Of a DNA stretch of 64,000 nt, positions 38,047 through 47,886 are shown one piece after another (position 1 is the stretch's first letter; every line of letters starts with the position of its first letter). The DNA comes from Halomonas sp. ML-15 (lineage in GTDB: Bacteria > Pseudomonadota > Gammaproteobacteria > Pseudomonadales > Halomonadaceae). Location: the NCBI RefSeq assembly GCF_014779595.1, contig NZ_JACXZT010000002.1:62001-126000 (forward strand), written 5' to 3'. The notes under the pieces are model-generated. The model saw only the letters and a program-made list of their open reading frames with translations, made no database searches and was not told where the DNA came from. The position numbers and the translations under genes were made by a program.

Positions 38047-38979
38047 TCAAGCGCCTGCTCGTTGCGACACGGCGGTGTCTCTTCCTACGCTCTTGGCAGG
38101 TTTCAGGATGCGCAGCGCGTCGCGTTTCGGCGGACTTTGGAACAGGCGCCTATATTCACGGTTGAACTGCGATACGCTTTCGTAACCCACCTCGAAGGCG
38201 GCATTACTCGCCGAAGAGCCCTCGTCGAGCATCAGGCGGCGCGCTTCGATCAAGCGGAGTCGCTGCTGGTATTGACCCGGCGTCAGCGAGGTCATGTGCT
38301 TGAAATGCTTGTGAAACGAGCTGAGGCTCATGCCGGCCTCCGCCGCAAGTCGCTCGACGGGCACGCGGGAACGGTACTCTGCTCTGATGATCGCAATGGC
38401 GGTGGCGAGGCGGCTCGCGTGACTGTCTGGCGCCGCCAGCGAGCGCAAGGCGTTGCCGTGGGGCCCGGACAGTAGCCAGAAGTGCAGCTCCCGCATGATG
38501 CCGGGGCGCAGCAGCGGTATGGCATCGGGTTGATCCAGTAGCCGCATCAACCGCAGTGCGCAATCGATCAGCGCGGCTTCGGTATCTTCGACAAAGAGTG
38601 TCTCCATCGCAGACGAGCGCTGCGAAGAGGTGCTATCGATGTGGGCAGTGAGTTCTCGCAAGTTCGCCATCTCCAGTTCGATGGAGACGGCCAGATAGGG
38701 CTCGCGCTGGCTCGCTTGCACGATTCGCCCGATGACCGGCATATCAGCACTCACAATGACCGACTGGCCAGCCGAGAAGAGTCGCTCTTTATTGCCGATC
38801 ATCGAGCGTTTCGCCCCCTGCAGTATCAGGCAAATCAGCGGCCGATATACCGAATGAAGGTCGCCGCCTGGGGCGTTGAGACACATCGTGCGTAGCCCCG
38901 GTACCGGGGTTGGCGCCAGGCCGTCGCTATTGGCGTGGCGGCTGGCATAGGTCCAGACCGCGTGTTTGAGCGAGTGCAT
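38047..38979 (-). CDS. AraC-family transcriptional regulator (YqhC-like)
   Basis: A 310-residue regulator. The N-terminal cupin-like domain is of the AraC_N type (LICLILQGAKRSMIGNKERLFSAGQSVIVSADMPVIG). The C-terminal pair of helix-turn-helices is classical (VERLAAEAGMSLSSFHKHFKHMTSLTPGQYQQRLRLIEARRLM and AAFEVGYESVSQFNREYRRLFQSPPKRD). Relatives include YqhC, which controls aldehyde-stress reductases. The gene for a Tat-exported MBL-fold protein starts 34 bp away upstream on the same strand; aldo-keto reductase genes occur further along. Its target is not determined. Confidence 0.92.
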   Translation of the reverse strand: MHSLKHAVWTYASRHANSDGLAPTPVPGLRTMCLNAPGGDLHSVYRPLICLILQGAKRSMIGNKERLFSAGQSVIVSADMPVIGRIVQASQREPYLAVSIELEMANLRELTAHIDSTSSQRSSAMETLFVEDTEAALIDCALRLMRLLDQPDAIPLLRPGIMRELHFWLLSGPHGNALRSLAAPDSHASRLATAIAIIRAEYRSRVPVERLAAEAGMSLSSFHKHFKHMTSLTPGQYQQRLRLIEARRLMLDEGSSASNAAFEVGYESVSQFNREYRRLFQSPPKRDALRILKPAKSVGRDTAVSQRAGA

Positions 38980-39012
38980 AGGATTTCCTCACGGATGTCG
39001 GGTTCGCTCACC

Positions 39013-40023
39013 TCAAAACTGCCAGTTGGCCGGGACCCAGGCGTAGCCGGTGTCGGTCTTGAGCATTCGGCCAAGGCCCGGGAAAGGAAAGTGGAAGCCG
39101 AGCACGGGGAGCCGGTCTGCCGCTGCCATATCGAAGATGCGGCGGCGGGAGGCCAGGGCGGTCTCCTTGTCCCGATCCGGCCCGGGCAGCCAGGCGTGAT
39201 CAATATTGACGATGGGGTGATAGGCAAGATCGGCGGTCAGCAGTAGCTGATCATTCCCGGAATGGACAAGGAAGTTGGCCATGCCGGGGGTGTGGCCCAA
39301 TGCCGGCAGCGTGGTTAGGCCGGGCACGATTTCAGTGCCGGCTTCGTACAATTCGATCTCGTCGGTGACCGGCTCGAGGCTCTGGCGGATGGCGGCGGCG
39401 AAGTTGCGCTGAAAATCCTCGGGCACCGGCATGTAGGAGAGATCCGGCTCGCTACGGATAAAGAAGTCCCAGTCGGCACGCGGCGCAAAGACGGTGGCCC
39501 GCGGAAATGCCTTGCCGCCGTCGGCCGTTCGCAGGTTGCCGACATGATCCGGGTGTGTGTGTGAGATCACCACGATGTCGATATCATCGGGCCGTAAACC
39601 GATGTCGGCCAGGTTATCGAAGATGCGACCGCCTAGAGGCCCCATGGTCTGCCCGGCACCGGCTTCGAGAAGGATGCGTCGGCCCTGCGTTTCGATCAGC
39701 AGGGTGTTGAGATTGAGCGTCATGTGGTCGGTGGGCAGGAAGGCTTGCCTTAGCACCTCCTCCAGCTCTGCCTCCGGCGCGTCGCTGGCGTAGATCTGCG
39801 GAGGGCCGCCGATCAGCCCGTCGCTCAGCACGGTGGCCGAGATGTCGCCGACGCGAAAGCGGTAATGGCCGACATTGCCCGTCGCACTGACCCCCTGGGC
39901 CGTGGATGACGCTGTGGAAGCAGCCTGCGCCAAGGCGATGCCGCCGGTCGGTAAGACGACTCCCGCCGCTACCGAGGCTGCCGTCAGTATCACCTTCCTA
40001 CGATTCATGGTTATGCCGCTCAT
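39013..40023 (-). CDS. Tat-exported MBL-fold metallo-hydrolase
   Basis: A 336-residue metallo-beta-lactamase-fold hydrolase with the zinc motif SHTHPDHVG, a later GHTPGM histidine and TADLAYH. The N-terminus MNRRKVILTAASVAAGVVLP with an AQA site suggests a Tat signal peptide. Start ATG 40023 is set by GGAGGGGG at good spacing. Relatives act on lactones, quorum signals or organic peroxides; the substrate here is unknown. It is divergent from a LysR gene and followed by an AraC gene. Confidence 0.88.
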   Translation of the reverse strand: MSGITMNRRKVILTAASVAAGVVLPTGGIALAQAASTASSTAQGVSATGNVGHYRFRVGDISATVLSDGLIGGPPQIYASDAPEAELEEVLRQAFLPTDHMTLNLNTLLIETQGRRILLEAGAGQTMGPLGGRIFDNLADIGLRPDDIDIVVISHTHPDHVGNLRTADGGKAFPRATVFAPRADWDFFIRSEPDLSYMPVPEDFQRNFAAAIRQSLEPVTDEIELYEAGTEIVPGLTTLPALGHTPGMANFLVHSGNDQLLLTADLAYHPIVNIDHAWLPGPDRDKETALASRRRIFDMAAADRLPVLGFHFPFPGLGRMLKTDTGYAWVPANWQF

Positions 40024-40195
40024 CGTGTCCACCCCCTCCGAGTCTCTATTGTTGGAGCCGTATCTGTTGTCAGCGTTGACCAAGACCGCGGTTATCCAGC
40101 ACCGACGCCTTGCAACACGTTTTTAAAGGATGACGCAGATCAGGCGTGTGGATAAGCTAATGAAAACGGATCAGCTTATTAAGCAGGGCTTTGCA

Positions 40196-41086
40196 ATGCG
40201 GCCGCTACGCCTGGATAGCTTGGAGATCTTCGAGGACGTCGTGCGCTGCGGTGGCTTTCGAGCCGCCGCGCTTGTCAGGGGCGTATCGTCGTCAGCCATC
40301 AGTCAATCGATCAGCGCGCTCGAGGAGGCGCTGGGCATCCGGCTGTTGAACCGAACCACACGCAGCGTCGCGCCTACTGAAGCAGGCGAACAGCTTCTCG
40401 AGCGACTGGGCCCCGCCCTTCACGACATTAGAACGGCGATCGACGATCTCAATCAGCTTCGCGAACGCCCCTCTGGCAGCGTGCGGATCAATGCCCCGGC
40501 GCCGGCCGCCGACCATGTGCTCTGCCCGCTGGCCTTTGAATTCATGAAGAAGTATCCCGACGTCGACATCGAGATCGTCAGTGATGCGGCGATCATCGAT
40601 ATTGTCGAGCAGGGCTTCGATGCGGGTGTGCGCTTCGGCAATCAGCTCGCCCAGGACATGATCGCCATGCCCCTGGGTCCCGCCTTGCGATATGCCATCG
40701 TGGCCTCGCCCGACTATCTTCAAAAGCGCGGTCGGCCCGGCTCACCCCAGGATCTGCTGCAGCATGACTGTATTCGCCGCCGCTTCCCCGGCGGCACCAT
40801 GGAGACGTGGACCTTCGAGAAGGGGGGCGACGAAGTGGAGATCACGCCGCAGGGGCGGTTGACGCTGAGTTCGGCCCATCACGAACTCCAGGCCGCGATA
40901 GCGGGGTCGGGCCTCGCCCATCTGTTCGAGGATTATGTCCGCGACGATCTCGAACAGGGCAGGGTGGTGGAAGTACTCACCGACTGGAAGAAGCAGCTGC
41001 CGAGCTGGTATCTCTACTATCCGAGCCGGCGCCATACCAGCGCGGCCATGCGGGCCTTTCTCGAGTTTATCCGCCACCGCCAGTAA
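40196..41086 (+). CDS. LysR-family transcriptional regulator
   Basis: A 296-residue LysR protein starting MRPLRLDSLEIFEDVV, with helix-turn-helix residues AAALVRGVSSSAISQSISALEEALGIRLLNRTTRSVAPTEAG and a type 2 periplasmic-binding-like effector domain ending in YLYYPSRRH. ATG 40196 gives the usual family length; upstream ATGs at 40130 and 40160 are in frame. It is divergent from the MBL-fold gene and upstream of the IorAB operon, so either could be its target. Confidence 0.9.
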   Translation: MRPLRLDSLEIFEDVVRCGGFRAAALVRGVSSSAISQSISALEEALGIRLLNRTTRSVAPTEAGEQLLERLGPALHDIRTAIDDLNQLRERPSGSVRINAPAPAADHVLCPLAFEFMKKYPDVDIEIVSDAAIIDIVEQGFDAGVRFGNQLAQDMIAMPLGPALRYAIVASPDYLQKRGRPGSPQDLLQHDCIRRRFPGGTMETWTFEKGGDEVEITPQGRLTLSSAHHELQAAIAGSGLAHLFEDYVRDDLEQGRVVEVLTDWKKQLPSWYLYYPSRRHTSAAMRAFLEFIRHRQ

Positions 41087-41304
41087 CCTCCTGTCAGCAA
41101 CTGATACGCAATCTCTAGCCTCATCACCCGCCTGCAGGATCAGGCCAGTTTTACGTAGATGATGGCAAGCCTTCTCCCCGCCTGGTGATTAACACTCAAT
41201 GCCAACGCAGTCGTCAGCGTAGCGCTTTCTACGGTGACGGCGGCTGAACGGCGCCGGCATTCCGGACGCGTTTCCCACCATGGCCAGGCCGAGGAGAAGC
41301 CTTT

Positions 41305-41754
41305 ATGACAGCCTTCACGATCAACGGGCGCACCGTCGACGTCACCGCCGCGCCCAATACCCCCCTGCTCTGGGTGATCCGGGATGAGTTGAAGCTCACC
41401 GGGACCAAGTTTGGCTGCGGCGTCGCGCAGTGCGGTGCCTGCACGCTGCATGTCGATGGCGAGCCAGTGCGCTCCTGTGTCTTCCCGCTAGCTGGCGCCG
41501 AAGGCAGGTCTGTTACCACCATCGAGGGGCTCTCCGAGGATGGCTCGCATCCTGTCCAGCAGGCCTGGGTGGCGCTGGACGTGCCGCAGTGTGGCTACTG
41601 CCAGTCGGGGCAGATCATGAGCGCATCCGCGCTTCTGGCGCGCAACCCGAGCCCCAGCGATACGGAGATCGATGAGGCGATGAGCGGCAACCTATGCCGC
41701 TGCGGCACCTACTTGCGTATCCGGGCGGCCATTCACCGTGCCTCTGAGGCGTGA
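41305..41754 (+). CDS. (2Fe-2S) subunit of molybdenum hydroxylase, IorA-like
   Basis: A 149-residue iron-sulfur subunit. The plant-type cluster is CGVAQCGAC...C near residues 38-59, and the second cluster uses [10 protein letters not shown] and NLCRCGTY. It matches the small subunit of isoquinoline 1-oxidoreductase and of aldehyde dehydrogenases of this class, passing electrons from the molybdenum site. The large subunit follows about 60 bp later and XdhC after that, so the three form an operon. Confidence 0.93.
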   Translation: MTAFTINGRTVDVTAAPNTPLLWVIRDELKLTGTKFGCGVAQCGACTLHVDGEPVRSCVFPLAGAEGRSVTTIEGLSEDGSHPVQQAWVALDVPQCGYCQSGQIMSASALLARNPSPSDTEIDEAMSGNLCRCGTYLRIRAAIHRASEA

Positions 41755-41812
41755 CGAGATCCGCTGCCCATCGATCCATTTCCCTCATGCTTATCCAGGC
41801 ACAGGTAGAACA

Positions 41813-43978
41813 ATGACTCCACAACGTTTCTCTATGACGCGTCGCGCCTTCCTGGCCGGCGCTGTCGCCACTGGCGCGGCGCTCGTCGTGCCGCTGCGGC
41901 TGTCAGCGGCATGGGCGCAGCAGGCCGAGAATGCGGGCATATCGCAAGCCTTTATCCGCATCGACACGAGTGGGCAGGTGACCTTCGTGTTGCCCACCAG
42001 CGAAATGGGCCAGGGGGCCCACACGGGACAGGCCCAGATTCTCGCCGAGGAGCTGGGCGCCGACTGGTCGAGCATTGCTGTCGAGATGCCGACTCAGCCG
42101 GCGCCGGCCTACCGTATTCCGTCTGGCCAGATGCGCTCCGTGGGCTCGTTCGGCATCCGCTTATGGCATGACCCCTTGCGCCGCGCGGCGGCCCAGACGC
42201 GGGAGATGCTGACCCAGGCCGCCGCCGCGCGACTCGGCGTGGAGCCCGCGACCTTGCAGGCCGAGAACGGATACATCGTTCATGCCGACAGTGGCGAGAC
42301 GCTTCCCTTCGGCGATTTGGTCGAAGACGCCATGGCACTGCCGGTACCGGCAGAACCGACCCTGCGCCCCGACGGCGAACGGACCTTGACCGGACGCACG
42401 GTGGCGCGCCTCGATGCGCCGCTCAAGGTGACGGGAGAGGCCTTGTTTGGGGTGGACGTCGAGCGTGAAGGCATGCTGTATGGCGCCGTCCGACTCGCGC
42501 CGGTCTTCTCCGCCGACGTCGAGACGTTCGACGCGAGCAGTGTCGCCGAGATGCCGGGGGTGGTGGCGGTGGTCCGCGTGCCGAGCGGGGCGGTGGTGGT
42601 GGCCGACTCCTGGTGGCAGGCCAAGCGGGCTGCCGACGCCCTGGAGATCACCTTTACCCAGACCCCGGCGGATACGCTTTCCACTGACGACATTAATGCG
42701 CTGCTCCGCGAAGGACTGGATCGAACCGATGTGCCGATCACCACGCTGCGCGGCGACGCCGAGGCGACGCTGGCGGCCGACGGCCAAGTGGTCGAGGCGG
42801 AATACTCGGTGCCGTTTCTCACCCATATGTGCATGGAGCCGATCAACTGCACCGCCGAGTCCAGCGAGGAGCGCACCGAGCTGTGGATCGGCACCCAGGG
42901 CCAGGACGTCATCCGCATGACGCTCGAGCGCGCTATGCAGGTGCCGGCTGAACGGCTCTTTATCAACACCACCTTTCTGGGCGGCGGTTTCGGTCGCAAG
43001 ACCCATGGCGAGATCGCCGTTCAGGCGGCGCTTGCCAGCCGCGGGGTCGGCGGTCGGCCGGTGAAGGTGTTGTGGGCCCGTGAGGATGATGTTCGCCAGG
43101 GGCAGTACCGCCAAACGATGATGTGCCGCTTGCGCGCGGTGCTGGACGATGGCGGCAATATCACCGCCATGCACATCCGGCTCTCCGGGCCGCAGATGGG
43201 TCTCGAGTACGGCTTCGATCCGGAGGAGCGGGCGCAGGCGACGGGCAACCTCGCCAACTTCGACCCGTTCTCTCTTGGCGGGCTATCGGACATGCGCTAT
43301 GAGATTCCGAATTTTGTCGTGGAGCACGCGGTGGTCGATCTACCGATCCCGCTCTGCCCCTGGCGGGCGATCTCCCATACTTACAACGGCTTCTTCTTCG
43401 AGAGCTTCATGGACGAATGCGCCGCGGCAGCGGGCCGCGATCCGCTGGAGTTTCGCAGCAGCCACTGCCCTGGGCAGACGAGAATGCTTGCCGTGCTCGA
43501 GCGGGTCGCCGAGATGTCGCACTGGAGCGAGCCGGCGCCAGAGGGCGTCTCACGCGGCCTGGCCGTGGTCGAGAGCTACGGCTCCTACGTCGCCCAAGTG
43601 GTCGAGGCACGCGCCGACGATGGGGATTTCCATGTGGATCGGGTTTATGTGGCCATCGACTGTGGACGCGCCATCAACCCGGGCCAGGTGGAGGCGCAAA
43701 TGGAGGGCTCTGTGGTCGATGCGCTCGGCGCCGCACTGAGCCAGAAGGTGACGATCCGTGACGGCCGCGCCGAACAGTCGAACTTCCACGACTATGCGCT
43801 GCTGCGCATTGGCGAGGCGCCTGCGGTGTCGGTGGACATCGTCGAGATCGGGTCTCCGCTGGGCGGGGTCGGTGAGCCGGGCATCCCCCCGCTCGCGCCG
43901 GCGCTGGCCAACGCACTGTTCGCCGCCACGCAGCAACGGGTCCGCCACCTGCCGTTGTCCGATCATGTCCAGGGTTAG
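41813..43978 (+). CDS. Molybdopterin-binding large subunit, IorB-like, Tat-exported
   Basis: A 721-residue protein of the xanthine dehydrogenase superfamily. The N-terminus MTRRAFLAGAVATGAALVV with an AWAQQ end is a twin-arginine signal, so the complex is periplasmic. Cofactor regions include GGGFGRK, the ARAD-type middle and the catalytic glutamate loop GGVGEPGIPPLAPAL. ATG 41813 follows AGG and gives the Tat signal directly. IorAB-type enzymes hydroxylate N-heterocycles or aldehydes; the real substrate is unknown. It overlaps xdhC by 14 bp. Confidence 0.93.
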   Translation: MTPQRFSMTRRAFLAGAVATGAALVVPLRLSAAWAQQAENAGISQAFIRIDTSGQVTFVLPTSEMGQGAHTGQAQILAEELGADWSSIAVEMPTQPAPAYRIPSGQMRSVGSFGIRLWHDPLRRAAAQTREMLTQAAAARLGVEPATLQAENGYIVHADSGETLPFGDLVEDAMALPVPAEPTLRPDGERTLTGRTVARLDAPLKVTGEALFGVDVEREGMLYGAVRLAPVFSADVETFDASSVAEMPGVVAVVRVPSGAVVVADSWWQAKRAADALEITFTQTPADTLSTDDINALLREGLDRTDVPITTLRGDAEATLAADGQVVEAEYSVPFLTHMCMEPINCTAESSEERTELWIGTQGQDVIRMTLERAMQVPAERLFINTTFLGGGFGRKTHGEIAVQAALASRGVGGRPVKVLWAREDDVRQGQYRQTMMCRLRAVLDDGGNITAMHIRLSGPQMGLEYGFDPEERAQATGNLANFDPFSLGGLSDMRYEIPNFVVEHAVVDLPIPLCPWRAISHTYNGFFFESFMDECAAAAGRDPLEFRSSHCPGQTRMLAVLERVAEMSHWSEPAPEGVSRGLAVVESYGSYVAQVVEARADDGDFHVDRVYVAIDCGRAINPGQVEAQMEGSVVDALGAALSQKVTIRDGRAEQSNFHDYALLRIGEAPAVSVDIVEIGSPLGGVGEPGIPPLAPALANALFAATQQRVRHLPLSDHVQG

Positions 43979-44927
43979 CGCCGTCGCCGTCGGCTCGATG
44001 AGGCCCACGCTGTATCTGGAACATGCACAGGATGTGCTTGGGCAGTGGCTCTTGTGGCGCAATACGAGTGAGGCGGCACTCGTCATCGTGACCGCGACGG
44101 AAGGCGGCGCCGTGCGTATGCCGGGCGCGCTGATGGCCGTATCCGAAACTGGCGAACGCTGCGGCTATATCTCGGGCGGCTGCATCGACGCGGATGTGGC
44201 AACGCATGCTCGGCAAGCGCTTCGCTCGGGGCGGATTGAACGCCTGAGATACGGCAAGGGCTCGCCTTTCATCGATATGCCACTACCCTGCGGAGGGGCG
44301 ATCGAGGCCTGGGTGCTTCCCGATGCACAGGCCAGTGTCCTGTGCGCCTGCCATGACCGGCTCGCCTCGCGCCGGGCAGTGATGCTGAATATATCGGCGT
44401 CCGGGGATCTCTGGCTGGGACATCCGGACGTGGTAAGCGCGCGCTCTTTCGAGTACACGCCCAAGCTGCGCCTGCGCATCGCCGGCCGCGGGGCCGACAG
44501 CATGGCGCTGGCCCGACTAGCGCAGGCCAGCGCTATTCACACCGAGCTGCAGCTCCGCAATGACGTCGAATTCCAGGACGCCCAGCGCCTGGGCATCGAC
44601 CAGATCACGACGCTGACGACCCCCTCCACGCTTCCGGCACTGGACGACGATCCTTGGACGGCCTTTCTCCTGGCGTTCCATGATGTCGATTGGGAGGCGG
44701 CGCTTCTGGCCCAGGCCCTCAAAGGTCCGGCCTTCTATATCGGTGCTGTAGGCAGCAAGGCGACTCACGCCAGACGCTGCGAGGGGCTGCGTGCGGCGGG
44801 GTTCTCCGAGGGGCAGATCAGACGAATCCACGGCCCCGTCGGCCTGCTGCCCTCCATGCGCGAGGCCTCGACGCTGGCCGTGTCGGTCCTCGCGGAGATC
44901 GTCGGTGCATATCAGCGTGAAGCGTGA
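43965..44927 (+). CDS. XdhC-family molybdenum-enzyme maturation factor
   Basis: A 320-residue XdhC/CoxI protein. The N-terminal half has RMPGALMAVSETGERCGYISGGCID, the conserved cofactor-binding region with its Cys, and the C-terminal half has the Rossmann segment LRLRIAGRGADSMALARLA and IGAVGSKATHARRCEGLRAAGF. XdhC binds and sulfurates the molybdenum cofactor for its partner enzyme, here the IorAB pair. ATG 43965 overlaps the iorB end; ATG 43998 is an alternative. Confidence 0.9.
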   Translation: MSRVSAVAVGSMRPTLYLEHAQDVLGQWLLWRNTSEAALVIVTATEGGAVRMPGALMAVSETGERCGYISGGCIDADVATHARQALRSGRIERLRYGKGSPFIDMPLPCGGAIEAWVLPDAQASVLCACHDRLASRRAVMLNISASGDLWLGHPDVVSARSFEYTPKLRLRIAGRGADSMALARLAQASAIHTELQLRNDVEFQDAQRLGIDQITTLTTPSTLPALDDDPWTAFLLAFHDVDWEAALLAQALKGPAFYIGAVGSKATHARRCEGLRAAGFSEGQIRRIHGPVGLLPSMREASTLAVSVLAEIVGAYQREA

Positions 44928-44947
44928 TCCCCCTTCAACACGTAAAC

Positions 44948-44969
44948 GGACCATTCGCATGAATGGCCC
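44948..44969 (+). terminator. Weak hairpin after the iorAB-xdhC operon
   Basis: GGACCATTC (44948-44956) pairs with GAATGGCCC (44961-44969) with one mismatch and a GCAT loop, 20 bp past the xdhC stop. Confidence 0.45.
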
Positions 44970-45119
44970 GTCGTACTATCTATAACTTTTGAGTTCTATA
45001 ACTTTTTGATTGTTGCACCAGTCGATATTTCTGCGCCAAGGTTAACCGCGAGTGCGGTCTTCTTTGTCGGGTTGTTCTACCTGACAGGCCATCTAGGCTC
45101 GGACTAGCATTTGACTTGA

Positions 45120-46349
45120 TTATCGTATCGCCTCCCCTTTTGCAAGGAGCAGACTCAAGAATGCGCCGGCAGCGACAAGAGCCACAATTAGTGAGAAACC
45201 GACACCAGCAACGGCCAACCCGTAGGAATCCGCCACAATACCAACGCCCATAACTGGCAGCGCTTGCGCGATGTAAAGCACGAGGAAAAAGGTAGAGATG
45301 ATTTCGCCACGGCTGTGCTCCGGGCTTCGCTGAGCCAATGTGCCGAGGGAGGCCCGGAAACTCATGCCCTGACCGATCCCTGCTATGGCCGCTCCGGCGA
45401 GAAGAACCGGCAATGACGATACTAAGATGCTTATGCCCGTCAGCATAATCCCAGCTGACAACGCTGCTGTTCCCATCAGCATTGCCTGCCGATCGGGTAT
45501 TCTCGTGCTGGTGATCTGTCCAATGGCCGAGAAGCCGAGTTGAGCAAAGACGATTAGCCCCCACACAAGATGATTGGTGACGCCGAGGACTTGTGCAAGC
45601 AGGGCTGGCGCGACAGAGGCGAAGAGGCCGAGTACGGAGAAACCTGCGAAGCCCGCAGTGGCGGCACGTATGAAAGTACCTCGGACCTGCGAGGGCAGAC
45701 TCACACGTTGTAATTCCCACCTGAAGGGTGCCATTTTCCGATCTAGCGGTTCCGCAATCATGGCGATACCGATCATGGCGATAAGCCCGAGCATGACGTG
45801 CAATATATATGGCAGCGTAAGCGGAGCGGAAGTGAACTCTGCAAGAGCACCCGAAACGACGGGACCTAGTCCAAGACCAAGCATGTTCACCAGGGCCGCA
45901 ATGAGGCTATACCGTCGCTGGGTACTTGACGTAGCCAGATCGGCCAGGGCCGCCGTGGCAGTTCCGGTAAAGAGACCAACGGAGAGCCCTGAGAGAATCC
46001 GACCCACAAACAGGGCTACAATGCTGTCAGGGACCAGGAACACCGCGCTGCTTATGCTGGCAAGAGCGAGACCAGGCAATAACAAAGCTCGCCGTCCCAA
46101 CTGGTCTGACAGCCGCCCGAAGAGCACCAGTGCAAGAGCAACGCCGACAGCGTAAGTGGCAAAGATCAGTGTCACCATCAGCCCACCAAAGCCGAGGTGC
46201 TGCTCGTATATCGGGTATAGCGGCGTCGGGAGGGTTGGGCCGAGCATCGTGATGAAGAACGCCGCTGCAATCACAACCGCCGCTCGGGGGCCGCGCAAGC
46301 CGCGCGCCCCCTCTGGACTTGTCCTCGGCAGGTTTAGCCGTCGCAACAT
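45120..46349 (-). CDS. MFS transporter, efflux type
   Basis: A 409-residue, 12-helix MFS protein. Motif A appears as LFGRLSDQLGRRALLLPGL, and VGRILSGLSVGLFTGTATAALADL is typical of drug/metabolite exporters or sugar-efflux-like carriers. It begins 1 bp after the amidohydrolase stop, so the two form a tight operon and the carrier may handle that enzyme's substrate or product. Substrate unknown. Confidence 0.9.
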   Translation of the reverse strand: MLRRLNLPRTSPEGARGLRGPRAAVVIAAAFFITMLGPTLPTPLYPIYEQHLGFGGLMVTLIFATYAVGVALALVLFGRLSDQLGRRALLLPGLALASISSAVFLVPDSIVALFVGRILSGLSVGLFTGTATAALADLATSSTQRRYSLIAALVNMLGLGLGPVVSGALAEFTSAPLTLPYILHVMLGLIAMIGIAMIAEPLDRKMAPFRWELQRVSLPSQVRGTFIRAATAGFAGFSVLGLFASVAPALLAQVLGVTNHLVWGLIVFAQLGFSAIGQITSTRIPDRQAMLMGTAALSAGIMLTGISILVSSLPVLLAGAAIAGIGQGMSFRASLGTLAQRSPEHSRGEIISTFFLVLYIAQALPVMGVGIVADSYGLAVAGVGFSLIVALVAAGAFLSLLLAKGEAIR

Positions 46350-46350
46350 C

Positions 46351-47757
46351 TCAGTAACGAGCCTCTGGAGAAGAAATCATTCGCCGATGTTGTACACCCG
46401 GCATAGCAATCCCTGCTCTGCTATAGATCCGATCTCGCGACTGTGACGCTAGCTCTGCTATCGAATGACTGCCACGGAGAATGCCGTCGGACTTCACCAC
46501 GTTGCCAGCGACCATGACATAGGTTACGTTGCCGGAATGTGCGGCAGTAACGATAGTAGCGGCAATGTCTGTGGCTGGCAGCAAATTGGAATCAGTGAGC
46601 CGTAGCATGATGAGATCCGCGTCTTTTCCGGGAGTGATACTGCCAGTCCGATCGTCAATACCGCATGCTCTGGCACCGTTAATTGTGGCAAAGGCAAGCA
46701 GATCGCGAGCGTCAAATGTCGGCAGCATTTCCAGGTTTCTTTCCATGAGACCAGTCGCTCCGGCACGAACCAACTGCTGGTAGACCAATGCTGCGCGCAT
46801 CGCGCCAAACAAGTCGCCGGCGGCGGAAGTTTCTACGTCCAGGCTCAGACTCGGGTGCAGCCCTGCTGCGATCATGCGGTTGGTGGCAGGCTGTCCAAGA
46901 CCCGGCATGAACGCTTCGATCGATGAGGCCACCGAAACCTGTGCACCGACATTGGCGATCATCCGCAACTCTTCGTCGGTGGAGGTACAAGCGTGAATAA
47001 AAAGCATGTCGGGACCCAACAGACCGGCATCGTGGAGTTTACGAACCGCCGCCTGTTTGATGCCCCACTCACCCAGTCCAACGTGCATACTTATCTGCAA
47101 TCCTAGGTCGCGGGCGAGCTTGATATCCTGCGTAGCGATCTCCATGGTGGATAGCTCTGGTCCGCGCAGCATGGCGGCGAGAGTGACACGCGCTGAGTCA
47201 TCTGAAAGAACGGTTTCTCGGACTCGACGAATATCGGAGGGGTGTGCCCGCACGCTACCGAACTGCCAGGATTCGGCCTCTGTGGAAGGCCATCCGTAGG
47301 CGAACACAGAGCGGATTCCTGATTCCCAATGTGCTGCTATTGCGGCATCGGCATGCGCTGGACTGTTCATAATGTGCGATTCGTCGCGAACCGTAGTTAC
47401 GCCTGCGTCCAGCGACATCAAATCAGCTGCGAGGTTGCCGACGCGCACGTCTTCTGGTTCCAGATGGGGGCCAAGCCCTATCTGGACATGATCGCGATAC
47501 TCGGCGTAGGTCCACGAGGGATCCAGCCCCCTCAACGCCCCTTGCCATGCATGCCGGTGAGTATCAATGAACCCAGGCAGGAGCGCGTGGCCTGTGCCGT
47601 CTACTGTAGTGGCATCATCGTCCTTCAGATCGAACCCAACGTCAGCAATTTTCCCGCCGACGACCAACACATCTCCCACGAATTCGCCGCGCTCATCATC
47701 CTGCGATAGGACGTAGGCACCTTTAATGAGAATACGTTCATTTGGAGGGTTGTTCAT
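46351..47757 (-). CDS. Amidohydrolase / deaminase (AtzB-SsnA-like)
   Basis: A 468-residue amidohydrolase-superfamily enzyme. Metal ligands are GFIDTHRH (HxH), ISMHVGLGE, FIHACTST and SLDVETS (Asp), the single-metal deaminase arrangement seen in cytosine deaminase-, SsnA- and triazine hydrolase-like proteins. The start at ATG 47757 has AGGAG 10 bp upstream; a longer frame adds 43 residues without support. It is the first gene of a two-gene operon with an MFS carrier, suggesting uptake and breakdown of an N-heterocycle or amide. Confidence 0.9.
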   Translation of the reverse strand: MNNPPNERILIKGAYVLSQDDERGEFVGDVLVVGGKIADVGFDLKDDDATTVDGTGHALLPGFIDTHRHAWQGALRGLDPSWTYAEYRDHVQIGLGPHLEPEDVRVGNLAADLMSLDAGVTTVRDESHIMNSPAHADAAIAAHWESGIRSVFAYGWPSTEAESWQFGSVRAHPSDIRRVRETVLSDDSARVTLAAMLRGPELSTMEIATQDIKLARDLGLQISMHVGLGEWGIKQAAVRKLHDAGLLGPDMLFIHACTSTDEELRMIANVGAQVSVASSIEAFMPGLGQPATNRMIAAGLHPSLSLDVETSAAGDLFGAMRAALVYQQLVRAGATGLMERNLEMLPTFDARDLLAFATINGARACGIDDRTGSITPGKDADLIMLRLTDSNLLPATDIAATIVTAAHSGNVTYVMVAGNVVKSDGILRGSHSIAELASQSRDRIYSRAGIAMPGVQHRRMISSPEARY

Positions 47758-47886
47758 TACACTATTTCTCCTATACATTCTTCGACAGTTTTGCGCCGAA
47801 CGACTACATCTAAGGCTAATGAGATCGCCGGTTTTGTTTAGAACCGGACAACGCAATCGGAAGGGTTGCCATCCGAAACTACTCAC

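Noticed and set aside
43758-43964. N-terminal extension of XdhC into iorB
   Set aside because: It would read 200 bases of iorB in another frame with Ser/Arg-rich shadow sequence; starts at 43965 or 43998 fit the family.
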